DNA of 64,000 bases. Origin: Autumnicola tepida. Lineage in GTDB: Bacteria > Bacteroidota > Bacteroidia > Flavobacteriales > Flavobacteriaceae. This document shows, piece by piece, positions 27,000 to 35,070 of the stretch. Position 1 is the first letter of the stretch; every line of letters begins with the position of its first letter. The notes beneath the pieces were generated by a model. That model did not search any database. It saw nothing but the letters and a program-made list of their open reading frames with translations, and was not told the origin of the DNA. The translations under genes and the position numbers were made by a program. Location of the stretch: the NCBI RefSeq assembly GCF_031846485.1, contig NZ_JAVRHQ010000001.1, positions 124,001-188,000 on the forward strand, written 5' to 3'.

Positions 27000-27182
27000 G
27001 GTAGGTGAACTTCGGCGACGGCTAGGATAACGACCTATATAGAGTTTTGGCACCTACCCTTTCTAAAATTGAAATTAATTATTCCTTGTCATTAAATTTA
27101 GGATGATAAAAGAAAAAGGACGGGGTGAACTTTTGCGACGGCCAGGTTCACGGCCTCTATAGCGTATTAGTCCCCGTCCTTT
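27000..27182 (+). ncRNA. Candidate bridge RNA of the IS110-family element (two related guide-type hairpins)
   Basis: Hairpin A (27000-27058): outer stem GGTAGGTG/CACCTACC. Hairpin B (27115-27182): outer stem AAAGGACGGGG/CCCCGTCCTTT. The inner parts share GTGAACTT, GCGACGGC, AGG, ACG, CCT and TATAG in the same order, with smaller inner stems (TAGG/CCTA and GGCC/GGCC). The outer stems differ completely yet pair perfectly, so structure is conserved where sequence is not. They lie 120 bases apart and end about 75 bases before the recombinase start. IS110-group elements encode a bridge RNA with two such loops in this place. Guide bases and ends are not determined. Confidence 0.55.
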
Positions 27183-27255
27183 GTAACCAGATTGCCAGAA
27201 CCATATAGGATTTTAGCCTTTGCTATTAAAGGTCTTAGTTTAAGCAATCTATTAA

Positions 27256-28260
27256 ATGCAATATAAAAATATGGAAATTATTGATGTTATTGGTATTGAT
27301 GTGAGTAAACTGACTTTGGATTGTTGTATCCATAAAAGTGGACTTCAAAGGGGGTTTGCAAACGATCCAGAAGGTATTGGCAAGATGATCAAGTGGTCTT
27401 TGAGCAAAAGTAAAGTGAATAAGGAAAATCTCTTGTTCATATTGGAGCACACGGGACTCTATTCAGATAGGCTTGTCGAAATATTAGCCACTGGAGATTA
27501 CTTGCTAAAAGTAGTATCTGGTCTGGAGATCAAGCGCTCGTTGGGGATCATTAGGGGTAAGGACGATAAGGCGGATGCCAAACGCATAGCCTTGTATGGT
27601 TATCGAACCCGGGAAGAGGGGGTATTGGTTAAATTACCCGGCTCCACCTTGGTTAGGTTGAAACGGTTAATGTCCCTTCGAAGAAAATTGGTTGGACAAC
27701 GGGCGGGACATATGGCGACACTTAAGGAGCAGAAAAAAGTTTTAGAAGAGGATGCTCTTTTGTTCTGGGTACAGGAGGACATTATAAACCTCTTGAGCTG
27801 GAGAATAAGTGACCTTGAACGTGAAATGGACAAGCTATTACAGAGCGATCAGGAGTTAAAGGAAATGATGAAGCTATTGGTTGGGATAAAAGGAATTGGC
27901 AGGGTTACTGCTCGTTTCTTGATCGTATATACGGCTGGATTTACATCATTCGGGTCGTGGAGGAAGTTTGCTTCCTATTGTGGTATAGCACCTTTTCCGC
28001 ATACCTCAGGGACTAGTATAAAAGGAAGGACGAAGATTAGCCGTTTGGCAAACCTTGAAGGTAAATCACTGCTTCACCAATGTGCCATTGCTGCAATAAA
28101 GTCAAGTCCAGAGATGAAAGCGTACTATGAGAGGAGGCTTGAAATGGGTAAGAGCAAAATGAGTACAATCAATATAATAAGAAATAAGTTGGTGGCCCGG
28201 GCATTTGCGGTGATTGCGCGAGGGACACCTTATGTGAATACAATGGGCTACTTTTCCTAA
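27256..28260 (+). CDS. IS110-family recombinase/transposase
   Basis: 334 residues (ATG 27256; ATG 27271 is also possible). N-terminal DEDD/RuvC-like domain: Asp in 'VIGIDVSKLTLD', Glu in 'FILEHTGLYS', Asp pair in 'GKDDKADAKRIALY'. C-terminal Transposase_20-type domain with the serine region 'HTSGTSIKGRTKISR'. Full length. These enzymes recombine DNA at sites specified by an element-encoded RNA. No frameshift is seen. Confidence 0.93.
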   Translation: MQYKNMEIIDVIGIDVSKLTLDCCIHKSGLQRGFANDPEGIGKMIKWSLSKSKVNKENLLFILEHTGLYSDRLVEILATGDYLLKVVSGLEIKRSLGIIRGKDDKADAKRIALYGYRTREEGVLVKLPGSTLVRLKRLMSLRRKLVGQRAGHMATLKEQKKVLEEDALLFWVQEDIINLLSWRISDLEREMDKLLQSDQELKEMMKLLVGIKGIGRVTARFLIVYTAGFTSFGSWRKFASYCGIAPFPHTSGTSIKGRTKISRLANLEGKSLLHQCAIAAIKSSPEMKAYYERRLEMGKSKMSTINIIRNKLVARAFAVIARGTPYVNTMGYFS

Positions 28261-28577
28261 TTCACCGCTCCAGTTATTCTTCATATGTACTGCAAGAAGG
28301 TTCAATCCAAGTGAACATTTTTAGCGGTTAGAAACTTATTTTCCAAATTCTGCATAGAATTCCTTCATACCTCATTTTATGCCTTAGCGTTGAAGGTAGC
28401 TTCTCTTCATCTTCAGGCCTTCGACTTCCTGGCCGTCCACATAGCACATTAACTTTTTTTGGTGGCGAAATAACAACATCCATTCCTGCGGGCGGCATAA
28501 AGCCGCTTCGCTTTTTATACGCCCTATGCAGGTCTGGATATTGTAAAATTATTTGCATCAAAAAAAGGTAATGTAAA

Positions 28578-28883
28578 GGCTCTATGGGAAGTAAGTCGAA
28601 AACAAAAAAAGATGAAATCAAATCCACCACAAAATATCGCAACGGCACAAAAGAATCAAAAAAAGGAAAATGCTCTGGATATAAAAAGTATGTCGATCAA
28701 AAAGGCTTTGTGGATAAAAAGCAGAACTATAGAAGAAAATTATGAAAGGAAATTTGGATTTATCATAGGATACTCTATAGGAAGTAAATCAAATAAAAAT
28801 CTCATGAAATCATTTCAAAACAACATACCCGGAAGCGAAGTAAAAAAAATCAAAAACAGGAAAACGCCCCGGATATAATAAGT
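28578..28883 (+). repeat. Diverged tandem duplication, about 190-base period
   Basis: CTCTATGGGAAGTAAGTC at ~28580 matches CTCTATAGGAAGTAAATC at ~28771, and GGAAAATGCTCTGGATATAA at ~28664 matches GGAAAACGCCCCGGATATAA at ~28857. The two units keep order and spacing (191-193 bases), indicating an old tandem duplication just before ssb. Confidence 0.6.
28584..28745 (+). CDS. Small Lys/Gly-rich protein (53 aa)
   Basis: ATG 28584 to TGA 28745. Basic, beginning MGSKSKTKKDE, with SGYKKYVDQKGFVDKK in the second half. A diverged second copy of the sequence follows at 28771-28883, where the corresponding frame is broken and ends early. The frame overlaps another possible 88-residue frame (28612-28878); I prefer this one because the repeat conserves its reading frame at GK..GY.K. 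Confidence 0.4.
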   Translation: MGSKSKTKKDEIKSTTKYRNGTKESKKGKCSGYKKYVDQKGFVDKKQNYRRKL

Positions 28884-28915
28884 AAATCAATTATTAATTT
28901 TTAAATCTTTTAATT

Positions 28916-29266
28916 ATGAGTACGCTTAGAAACAAAGTTCAGTTAATCGGAAATGTGGGACAAACCCCGGAAATCAGAAATCTTGAAAGTGGTAAAAAAG
29001 TAGCCAGCTTTTCAATTGCAACCAATGAATTCTATAAAAATTCAAAAGGAGAAAAAGTACAGGATACGCAATGGCACAATGTTGTGACATGGGGAAAACA
29101 GGCGGAGCTTATCGAGAAATATGTTGATAAAGGTAAAGAAGTGGCCATCCGTGGCAAACTAACTTCCAGGTCCTATGAAACCCAAAGCGGGGAGAAACGA
29201 TATGTTACCGAAATTTTGGTGAATGAAATCCTATTCCTTGGAAACAAGGAAAACGCAGACCAGTAA
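28916..29266 (+). CDS. ssb: Single-stranded DNA-binding protein (ICE-encoded)
   Basis: 116 residues, essentially the OB fold alone: 'NKVQLIGNVGQTPEIRNLESG', 'VASFSIATNEFY', 'WHNVVTWGKQAE', 'KGKEVAIRGKLTSRSYE'. It lacks the long linker and acidic tip of chromosomal SSB, as is usual for SSBs of Bacteroidota conjugative elements. First gene of the ICE backbone in this window; a strong terminator follows. Confidence 0.95.
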   Translation: MSTLRNKVQLIGNVGQTPEIRNLESGKKVASFSIATNEFYKNSKGEKVQDTQWHNVVTWGKQAELIEKYVDKGKEVAIRGKLTSRSYETQSGEKRYVTEILVNEILFLGNKENADQ

Positions 29267-29277
29267 TTTTTAAAACT

Positions 29278-29314
29278 AAGAGGGCGCCTATCTCCAAAGT
29301 TGCGCCCTCTTTTA
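29278..29314 (+). terminator. Intrinsic terminator after ssb
   Basis: AAGAGGGCGC (29278-29287) and GCGCCCTCTT (29302-29311) pair perfectly with a 14-base loop, then T. Confidence 0.9.
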
Positions 29315-29341
29315 ATTATTAATCTAAGAAAATCAATAATT

Positions 29342-29791
29342 ATGAAAACCAAAGTTAGTGAAATAAAAATAGTCTATCGCAGCAGGGTAAAACTTAGTGA
29401 AGCACCAAAAATAAAATCTTCCGCTACCGCTGCCGATGTCCTTTATTCCAATTGGGATAAAGATGAAATAGAAGTGAGCGAGAGTTTTAAACTCCTTCTG
29501 CTCAACAACAATAACCGTGTAAAAGGGATTTTTGAAGTGTCCAGAGGCGGGATTACCTATACCCTTGTGGATCTGCGCCTTATTTTCGGAGTTATCCTAA
29601 AGAGCCTTAGTACAGCGGTTATCCTTTGCCATAATCACCCCTCGGGAACGCTACTACCAAGTAACCCCGACAAAGACCTTACCCGTAAAATTAAAAATGC
29701 CGCTGGGTTATTTGATATCAAAGTGTTGGATCATTTGATTTTAACGCCCGGTGGAGATTACTATAGTTTTGCCGATAATGGCATGCTTTAA
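29342..29791 (+). CDS. RadC-like JAB/JAMM-domain protein
   Basis: 149 residues from ATG 29342; the frame opens further upstream at 29300, but that part overlaps the terminator tail. It carries the JAMM metal site 'CHNHPSGTLLPSNPD' (H-x-H ... D) and the preceding 'FEVSRGGI' segment. Only the MPN domain is present, without the helix-hairpin-helix of chromosomal RadC. Such proteins are regular members of Bacteroidota ICEs; the role is unknown. Confidence 0.92.
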   Translation: MKTKVSEIKIVYRSRVKLSEAPKIKSSATAADVLYSNWDKDEIEVSESFKLLLLNNNNRVKGIFEVSRGGITYTLVDLRLIFGVILKSLSTAVILCHNHPSGTLLPSNPDKDLTRKIKNAAGLFDIKVLDHLILTPGGDYYSFADNGML

Positions 29792-29803
29792 AACCCGAAA
29801 GTC

Positions 29804-30002
29804 ATGGTTTATCTGAATTTTAACGATTTGAACAAAAAACCCCAAAAACGGCTAATCAAAATTTCCCGGGAAGAAGTAACCCCAAAAATACGGGAAATCG
29901 ATCCAAAGGTATGCAAGGGAACACCAATCCGATTTTAAGAAAATAATCGAGGAGGAAGGCTTAAAAAACTTATATTCCTATACCTATATTTTTAATATCT
30001 GA
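29804..30002 (+). pseudogene. Small ICE gene with a frameshift
   Basis: ATG 29804 opens a frame (MVYLNFNDLNKKPQKRLI ...) that stops at 29938. The expected C-terminal half (REHQSDFKKIIEEEGLKNLY, ending YIFNI) continues in another frame to TGA 30002. A one-base change near 29914-29920 (around CCAAAGGTAT) joins them into a ~66-residue protein of a type seen next to RadC-like genes in flavobacterial ICEs. Either a true frameshift or a sequencing error. Confidence 0.65.
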
Positions 30003-30087
30003 ATAGGTTAATCATTCAAGAAGCTCCCAAGTATTTCTTCTAAAATGTATTCGGCAGTTTTTTATATAAACCAATTCCTTGAAAACA

Positions 30088-30130
30088 AAAAGGGAAAATT
30101 CGCTGTTACCTGAATTTCCCCTTTCTTTTT
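30088..30130 (+). terminator. Probable terminator
   Basis: An imperfect stem of AAAAGGGAAAATTC with GAATTTCCCCTTT around a 10-base loop, followed by CTTTTT. It lies after the broken small gene. Confidence 0.6.
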
Positions 30131-30409
30131 AGGTCATTGAAACCTATTCAATAAAGATAAAAAAATTCCTGAATTTGCTCACCCTGTTGAATAGGAAATA
30201 TTTGTTTATTACAACCTGGTACTAAAAAAATCCTTATATTTATTTCGCTGACTTTCAGCATTCAAATTTACGCAGGCGTATCCATTTTTGACTTTCGCCG
30301 ATAAACCTGCAATCAAATAATTAACAACGGAAATTTTTTCCTGAAAAATGGCAAGGGGCTTTTGACTGTCTATCAAGACAGGCAATAGGCCAAATTGTAC
30401 GGAATTTTT

Positions 30410-30480
30410 GTCCCGCGCTGCGGGACGAAAAGGAGTAGCAAGAGGGTAACACGCTACGCGATGTTAAGTACTCCTTTTCG
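30410..30480 (+). other. Candidate origin of transfer (oriT)
   Basis: Two adjoining structures: GTCCCGC-GCT-GCGGGAC (30410-30426), then CGAAAAGGAGTA (30426-30437) with its perfect complement TACTCCTTTTCG (30469-30480). The 31-base loop contains GTAGC and GCTAC, which can also pair. The site is 48 bases upstream of the mobilization gene, where oriT normally lies. The second stem with its following T could alternatively be a terminator. The remainder of 30131-30409 has no gene. Confidence 0.45.
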
Positions 30481-30527
30481 TTTTTAAATAACTGTAAATC
30501 AGTTATTTAATGTTTGTTTGAATTCCT

Positions 30528-31004
30528 GTGTTTAAGCAATTTGCGACAAATGGCCTGCCAACGCCCATTTCTAGGGAAGAATTTGCGACAAATCGGCGAA
30601 TTATGGACTCATTTATTGGCATCAGGTTTAAAAAAGAAACAGCAAAACGTTTCCAGGAATTTTCAAGAACACACTTCAAATCACACACCGAAGCCCTGGA
30701 AACAATGCTGGAGTTTTTTTTCTATAATGAAATTTCCCCCCACGAAAAATTAGGGCCAACCGGCAGGACTATCGAAGCTTCTTTTAAGAAACGTATCAAT
30801 GCGGTTATTGCCATTATGCGTGATATGGAAAAAACCCAAACCAAACCTACCGCGGCGATGATCGCCTCACTTTTCCAAACCGAAGCACCTCCAAAGAAAC
30901 CCCTCATCCTGGAAAAGAAAATCCTCCGGGAGAAAAAAGATGGTATTCCCAAACAGGAACAAGATGGTAGGGGTGAAAAGAATTTTTCTGATAATAACCT
31001 TTAA
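30528..31004 (+). CDS. Mobilization accessory protein (BfmA/BtgA-like)
   Basis: 158 residues. The central 'GIRFKKETAKRFQEFSR' to 'HTEALETMLEFF' is a ribbon-helix-helix-like DNA-binding segment as in BfmA/BtgA relaxosome proteins; the C-terminus is charged and disordered. It probably binds oriT just upstream and recruits the relaxase encoded 12 bases downstream. Confidence 0.75.
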   Translation: MFKQFATNGLPTPISREEFATNRRIMDSFIGIRFKKETAKRFQEFSRTHFKSHTEALETMLEFFFYNEISPHEKLGPTGRTIEASFKKRINAVIAIMRDMEKTQTKPTAAMIASLFQTEAPPKKPLILEKKILREKKDGIPKQEQDGRGEKNFSDNNL

Positions 31005-31015
31005 AATTTCCTGCT

Positions 31016-32047
31016 ATGTATATCACGATCACTCCCCAAAAGTTAGGTGGGAATTACTCCCAAAGTTCCGCCGGTTTTGTTAGCTACCTGGAAAAGGAAA
31101 ATGAAGGGTTAGAAGAAGGGGCAAAGGAACATTTCTTTAATCAATATGAGGATGCCATTACCCCTGAGAAAGTCGTCAAAGAAATTGATAACAATACCGC
31201 CAAGCTCAAAAAGAAAGAACCCAAGTTCTATTCCATTACCGTGAGCCCTTCCAAATACGAATTAAAACGCCTGCAAAGCAGTAGTAAGGATCTAAAAAGG
31301 TATACCCGGGAACTGATGAAAGATTATGTGGCCTGCTTTAACCGGGAAATAGACGGAAGGCCGATTAATATCAATGATATTAAATATTACGCTAAAATCG
31401 AACATAGCAGGAGTTTTAAAGGTACAGACCGCCAGGTTCGTGAAAACCAGCCTTACGCCACTAAAATCCTTCAACTTAAAAGTGAAGTCCGAAAAATTGA
31501 AACCGGGCTGATGCAGGGAAGTATTCAAAAACGGGAAAAGAAAATTGAGAAACTGGAAGCACAGGCACCACACCGGCAAGATGGTAAGCGAATCGTACAG
31601 GGAATGCCCAAAGCAGGAAACCAAAGCCATATTCATATTATCGTAAGTAGAAAAGATGCTTCCAATTCGGTTAGCTTATCCCCGGGAAGTAAATACAAAG
31701 CTTCGGAAGTTAATTTTAATGGTAAGACCGTTAAACGCGGATTTGACCGGGACCGCTTTTTTGAAAAAGCAGAAAAGACCTTTGATAAAACCTTCGGCTA
31801 TCAGCGCAATTTTGTGGAAACCTATACGGCTCGAAAGGAATTTATTAAAAACCCGAACCACTATTTTACCGCGCTAATGGGATTACCGGCTAACGAAAAA
31901 GCACTTGCTTTTAAACTTATCCGGGAATCAGGGATCCCGATGATGCCCAGCATTCCAACTTCCCAGGCACAAGTTGCCCTCAAAATTTTTAACAGGCTTA
32001 AGAAAGGGGTGGAGCTAGCCGTTAAATCAAGTTCAATCGGTATTTAA
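31016..32047 (+). CDS. Relaxase-like mobilization protein (DUF5712 type)
   Basis: 343 residues beginning 'MYITITPQKLGGNYSQSS'. The metal-site-like motif 'QSHIHIIVSRKD' (~residues 202-213) resembles the HxH motif III of MOB-type relaxases, and a Tyr-containing early segment could supply the nicking residue. Located between the oriT-binding protein and the coupling protein, as expected for the relaxase of a Bacteroidota ICE. Confidence 0.8.
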   Translation: MYITITPQKLGGNYSQSSAGFVSYLEKENEGLEEGAKEHFFNQYEDAITPEKVVKEIDNNTAKLKKKEPKFYSITVSPSKYELKRLQSSSKDLKRYTRELMKDYVACFNREIDGRPININDIKYYAKIEHSRSFKGTDRQVRENQPYATKILQLKSEVRKIETGLMQGSIQKREKKIEKLEAQAPHRQDGKRIVQGMPKAGNQSHIHIIVSRKDASNSVSLSPGSKYKASEVNFNGKTVKRGFDRDRFFEKAEKTFDKTFGYQRNFVETYTARKEFIKNPNHYFTALMGLPANEKALAFKLIRESGIPMMPSIPTSQAQVALKIFNRLKKGVELAVKSSSIGI

Positions 32048-32058
32048 TTTTAATTATT

Positions 32059-33651
32059 ATGGACATAGAAAATCTTGTTAGACTGCTTCTGATCATCGGG
32101 CTGGTAAGCATATTGTTCTATATATGTTTTAGGCTGATCAACCGCTTTGCTTTTATTTTGAATTTATTGCTGATAGTGACCCTTGGCATTTATGGGGTCC
32201 AGGATAACCAGTGGATTCCGGCTTTATTATTCCTGGGGTGTCCGTTGCTCCTAATCAATACCCTGATGTATGTATTTTTACATAAGGGTGAGAATAATAA
32301 AAAGATCGATAGAAAATACCAAGTCGGTTTTACGACCACCAACGGAAAATTTAAACTGGAGAATATTAAACGCGGTGTTTCCGTTATTGGCTCTGCCGGA
32401 AGCGGGAAGACCGAAAGCGTGGTGTATGGCTTTTTAAAGCATTTTCAAAAGGAAAATTTTTGTGGGGTGATTCACGACTATAAGGACTTTGAGCTTACCG
32501 AAATGGCCTATCCCCTTTTTAAGGACCGGGAAATTCCCTTTAAGATTATTTCCTTTGATAAAATCATCCATCGGGTGAATCCCATAGCTCCACGATACCT
32601 GGAAAATGAGGAAAGCGTCAATGAAGTCTCCCGGGTCCTAGTGGAAAACCTACTTGAACAACGAGAGTCAGGTACCTCGGGGACTACAAAATTTTTTAAT
32701 GATGCCGCAGAAGGGCTAATCGGGGGACTGATCTGGAAATTAAAAACGGATTACCCGAAGTTTTGTACGCTCCCGCACCTTATCGCTACCTACCAGTACC
32801 TGGATACCGATAGCCTGATCCAGTTTTTGGAAACCAATACCACCTCCCGAGCAATGGCCGATGCCTTTATCAGTGGGAAAGATTCTGAGCGGCAAACGGC
32901 CGGTGTAAAAAGTACCCTGGCCAATGCGCTTAAAAGGATCAGTACCCAGCAGATTTTTATGGTGCTTTCTAAAGATGAGGTTCCGCTTAATATTAATAGT
33001 GAAGAAAACCCTGCAGTTATTTCCGTAGTGAACAATCCAAAATACGAAGCTTCCTACTCTCCGGTAATAGCCACTATTATCCATACCATAACTAAACAAA
33101 TGAGTGTGCGAAACTCCAAAGCTTCCTTCCTACTGATGGAAGAAGCCCCCACCCTTCGTTTGTTGAATATGCACCGGATCCCGGCAACCCTGAGGAGTTA
33201 TGATATCGCTACTATTTATGTAATGCAGGATAAGATCCAAAATGATATGATGTATGGGGATAAAGCTAGTAAGGCTATTTTAAGCAACCTGTCCTACCAG
33301 TTCTTTGGAAAGGTAAATGACCCCGACACCGCCAAATACTACGAGCGCTTTTTTGAAATTGTAAAGAAACCTACCACCAGTGTCAACCGCGGGTATAGCC
33401 TTGATTTTGATACCCGAGTAACAACCGGGGAGAAGGAAATCCCAAAAATCCGTGCCGATGTTTTCTTTCGCCTGAACCAGGGAGAATTTATAACCTATGC
33501 AGATGGAAAGGATAAAAAGGTACAGTTTAGATTGCAGAATATTAGGCGCGATCTGCCTTCGGCTAAAGATCAAAAACCTTATTCCAAAGCTGATTTGGAA
33601 TCTAATTTTGAGCGGGTGTATAAGGAGGCCAAGTCTATATTTGACCAGTAA
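32059..33651 (+). CDS. Type IV coupling protein (VirD4/TraG-type ATPase)
   Basis: 530 residues: two N-terminal TM helices (~5-75), Walker A 'GSAGSGKTES' (~112-121), Walker B 'ASFLLMEEAPTLR', and the TraM-recognition region near the C-terminus. It brings the relaxase-DNA complex to the mating channel at the inner membrane. Third gene of the mob operon, 11 bases after the relaxase gene. In CTnDOT-type nomenclature this is MobC, not the VirB4 protein TraG encoded at 39036. Confidence 0.9.
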   Translation: MDIENLVRLLLIIGLVSILFYICFRLINRFAFILNLLLIVTLGIYGVQDNQWIPALLFLGCPLLLINTLMYVFLHKGENNKKIDRKYQVGFTTTNGKFKLENIKRGVSVIGSAGSGKTESVVYGFLKHFQKENFCGVIHDYKDFELTEMAYPLFKDREIPFKIISFDKIIHRVNPIAPRYLENEESVNEVSRVLVENLLEQRESGTSGTTKFFNDAAEGLIGGLIWKLKTDYPKFCTLPHLIATYQYLDTDSLIQFLETNTTSRAMADAFISGKDSERQTAGVKSTLANALKRISTQQIFMVLSKDEVPLNINSEENPAVISVVNNPKYEASYSPVIATIIHTITKQMSVRNSKASFLLMEEAPTLRLLNMHRIPATLRSYDIATIYVMQDKIQNDMMYGDKASKAILSNLSYQFFGKVNDPDTAKYYERFFEIVKKPTTSVNRGYSLDFDTRVTTGEKEIPKIRADVFFRLNQGEFITYADGKDKKVQFRLQNIRRDLPSAKDQKPYSKADLESNFERVYKEAKSIFDQ

Positions 33652-33685
33652 TTATAAGTATATTTGTGGCGTTAAAATCTTTTTT

Positions 33686-35041
33686 ATGAGTGAGACCAAC
33701 CGTATAGAATATAAAAGGGAGCTTTCCGATGGTTTGGAGAAAGAAGTTGTTGCTTTTTTAAATTATCGTGAAGGCGGTATTATCTATATAGGGATTGATA
33801 AGGAAGGAAGAACTTTTGGGGTGAAAGATCCTGATAGTGTGCAATTGAAAATTAAGGATAGGGTAAGGAACAATATACGGCCTTCTGCACTTGGGTTATT
33901 TGATATTGTAACTGAGGAACGGGATGGGAATGATATTCTGAAAATCATCGTAGCAAGCGGTTCAGAAAAACCTTACCATCTCAAAAAATTTGGAATGAGT
34001 GAAAAAGGTTGTTTTATACGGCTTGGTTCTGCGGCAGAGCCTATGTCACAAAAACTCATTGAAGAACTTTTTGCCACACGTACCCGAAATTCTATCGGAA
34101 AAATAAAAGCACACCGACAGGATTTAAGGTTTGAGCAACTTCATATATATTACCAGGAAAAACAAAAGCCCCTCAACAAACAATTCAGAAAAAATTTAGA
34201 GCTAACTACGACAGGAGGAGACTTGAATTATGCAGCATATTTATTAGCAGATGAAAATAATGTTTCTGTTAAATTAGCTAAGTATAAAGGGAATACACGG
34301 GTCGATTTAGTTGAAAGTAATGAATATGGTTACTGCTCTTTAATAAAAGCCACTAAGAGCGTATTGGATAAAATGAACTTGGAAAATCGAACGATTACCA
34401 AAATCACCCACAGTGAACGAAAAGAACATCGTCTTTGGAATGCCATTGCACTGCGGGAAGCCATTATAAATGCCTTTGTCCATAATGATTACACTCGTGA
34501 AATAGCTCCAAAGTTTGAAATTTTTAGTGATCGGATAGAAATCACTTCTGCAGGTTCTTTACCGGATGGCTTAAGTAAAAATGAATTTTTTGAAGGTTTT
34601 TCGATTCCCCGCAACAAAGAATTAATGCGCATTTATAAAGACCTAGATTTGGTAGAACAACTTGGATCGGGGATCCCCAGAATATTAGAATCCTATAGTA
34701 AAGATTCCTTCCGTTTCTCCGAGAACTTTTTACGAATGGTTTTTCCAGCTTCAGAAGAAGTTTTTGATAAAACTACTAATGAAACCCCGCAAGTAACCCT
34801 GCAAGAGACCCCGCAAGTAACCCCGCAAGTTCAGGATCTCTTAAATGTGATTAATGGTGAAGATAGCAGAAGTGAGTTGCAATATCATTTAGGACTTTCC
34901 GATAGAGAAAATTTTAGAAAAAATTATTTGCAACCTGCACTTGCCGAAGGCTTGATTGAAATGACCATTCCCGAGAAACCACAAAGTAGTAAACAGCGTT
35001 ATAGACTGACTGGCAGGGGTGCAAAAGCCAGAAAAATTTAA
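33686..35041 (+). CDS. AlbA_2 (Schlafen-like) / HATPase_c_4 regulator-type protein
   Basis: 451 residues from ATG 33686; the open frame extends back into the coupling-protein gene but that part is a shadow. N-terminal AlbA_2 domain ('NRIEYKRELSDG', 'AFLNYREGGIIYIGID'), then a HATPase_c_4-like region ('NAIALREAIINAFVHNDY', 'LVEQLGSGIPRIL'), a short TPQV repeat (ETPQVTLQETPQVTPQV) and a C-terminal winged helix. These proteins resemble putative transcriptional regulators or RecG-like accessory proteins; the molecular role is unsettled. It may be cargo at the junction between the mob and tra operons. Confidence 0.85.
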   Translation: MSETNRIEYKRELSDGLEKEVVAFLNYREGGIIYIGIDKEGRTFGVKDPDSVQLKIKDRVRNNIRPSALGLFDIVTEERDGNDILKIIVASGSEKPYHLKKFGMSEKGCFIRLGSAAEPMSQKLIEELFATRTRNSIGKIKAHRQDLRFEQLHIYYQEKQKPLNKQFRKNLELTTTGGDLNYAAYLLADENNVSVKLAKYKGNTRVDLVESNEYGYCSLIKATKSVLDKMNLENRTITKITHSERKEHRLWNAIALREAIINAFVHNDYTREIAPKFEIFSDRIEITSAGSLPDGLSKNEFFEGFSIPRNKELMRIYKDLDLVEQLGSGIPRILESYSKDSFRFSENFLRMVFPASEEVFDKTTNETPQVTLQETPQVTPQVQDLLNVINGEDSRSELQYHLGLSDRENFRKNYLQPALAEGLIEMTIPEKPQSSKQRYRLTGRGAKARKI

Positions 35042-35070
35042 ACTTTTAAAGTCGGAATTTTTCAAAATTA

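Larger units (their letters stand above)
27000..28300 (+). mobile_element. IS110-family element (ends approximate)
   Basis: Defined by the recombinase gene (27256-28260) and the structured region before it. IS110 elements lack inverted terminal repeats and usually do not duplicate the target, so the ends cannot be read from one copy; the outer limits given are guesses. Confidence 0.6.

Noticed and set aside
27000..27182. Integron attC sites or CRISPR-like repeats
   Set aside because: In attC the outer arms are conserved and the inside varies; here it is the reverse. Only two units exist, with no spacer array and no integron integrase.
28328..28648. 106-aa minus-strand open frame
   Set aside because: It covers intergenic DNA with a GCGGC hairpin and hydrophobic stretches unlike a real protein; it overlaps the tandem repeat and no start signal is evident.
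28612..28878. 88-aa plus-strand open frame
   Set aside because: It overlaps the 53-aa frame, changes frame relation between the two repeat units and has low-complexity Lys/Asn composition.
33497..33685. N-terminal extension of the AlbA_2 protein
   Set aside because: It lies within the coupling-protein gene in another frame; the AlbA_2 domain begins right after ATG 33686.
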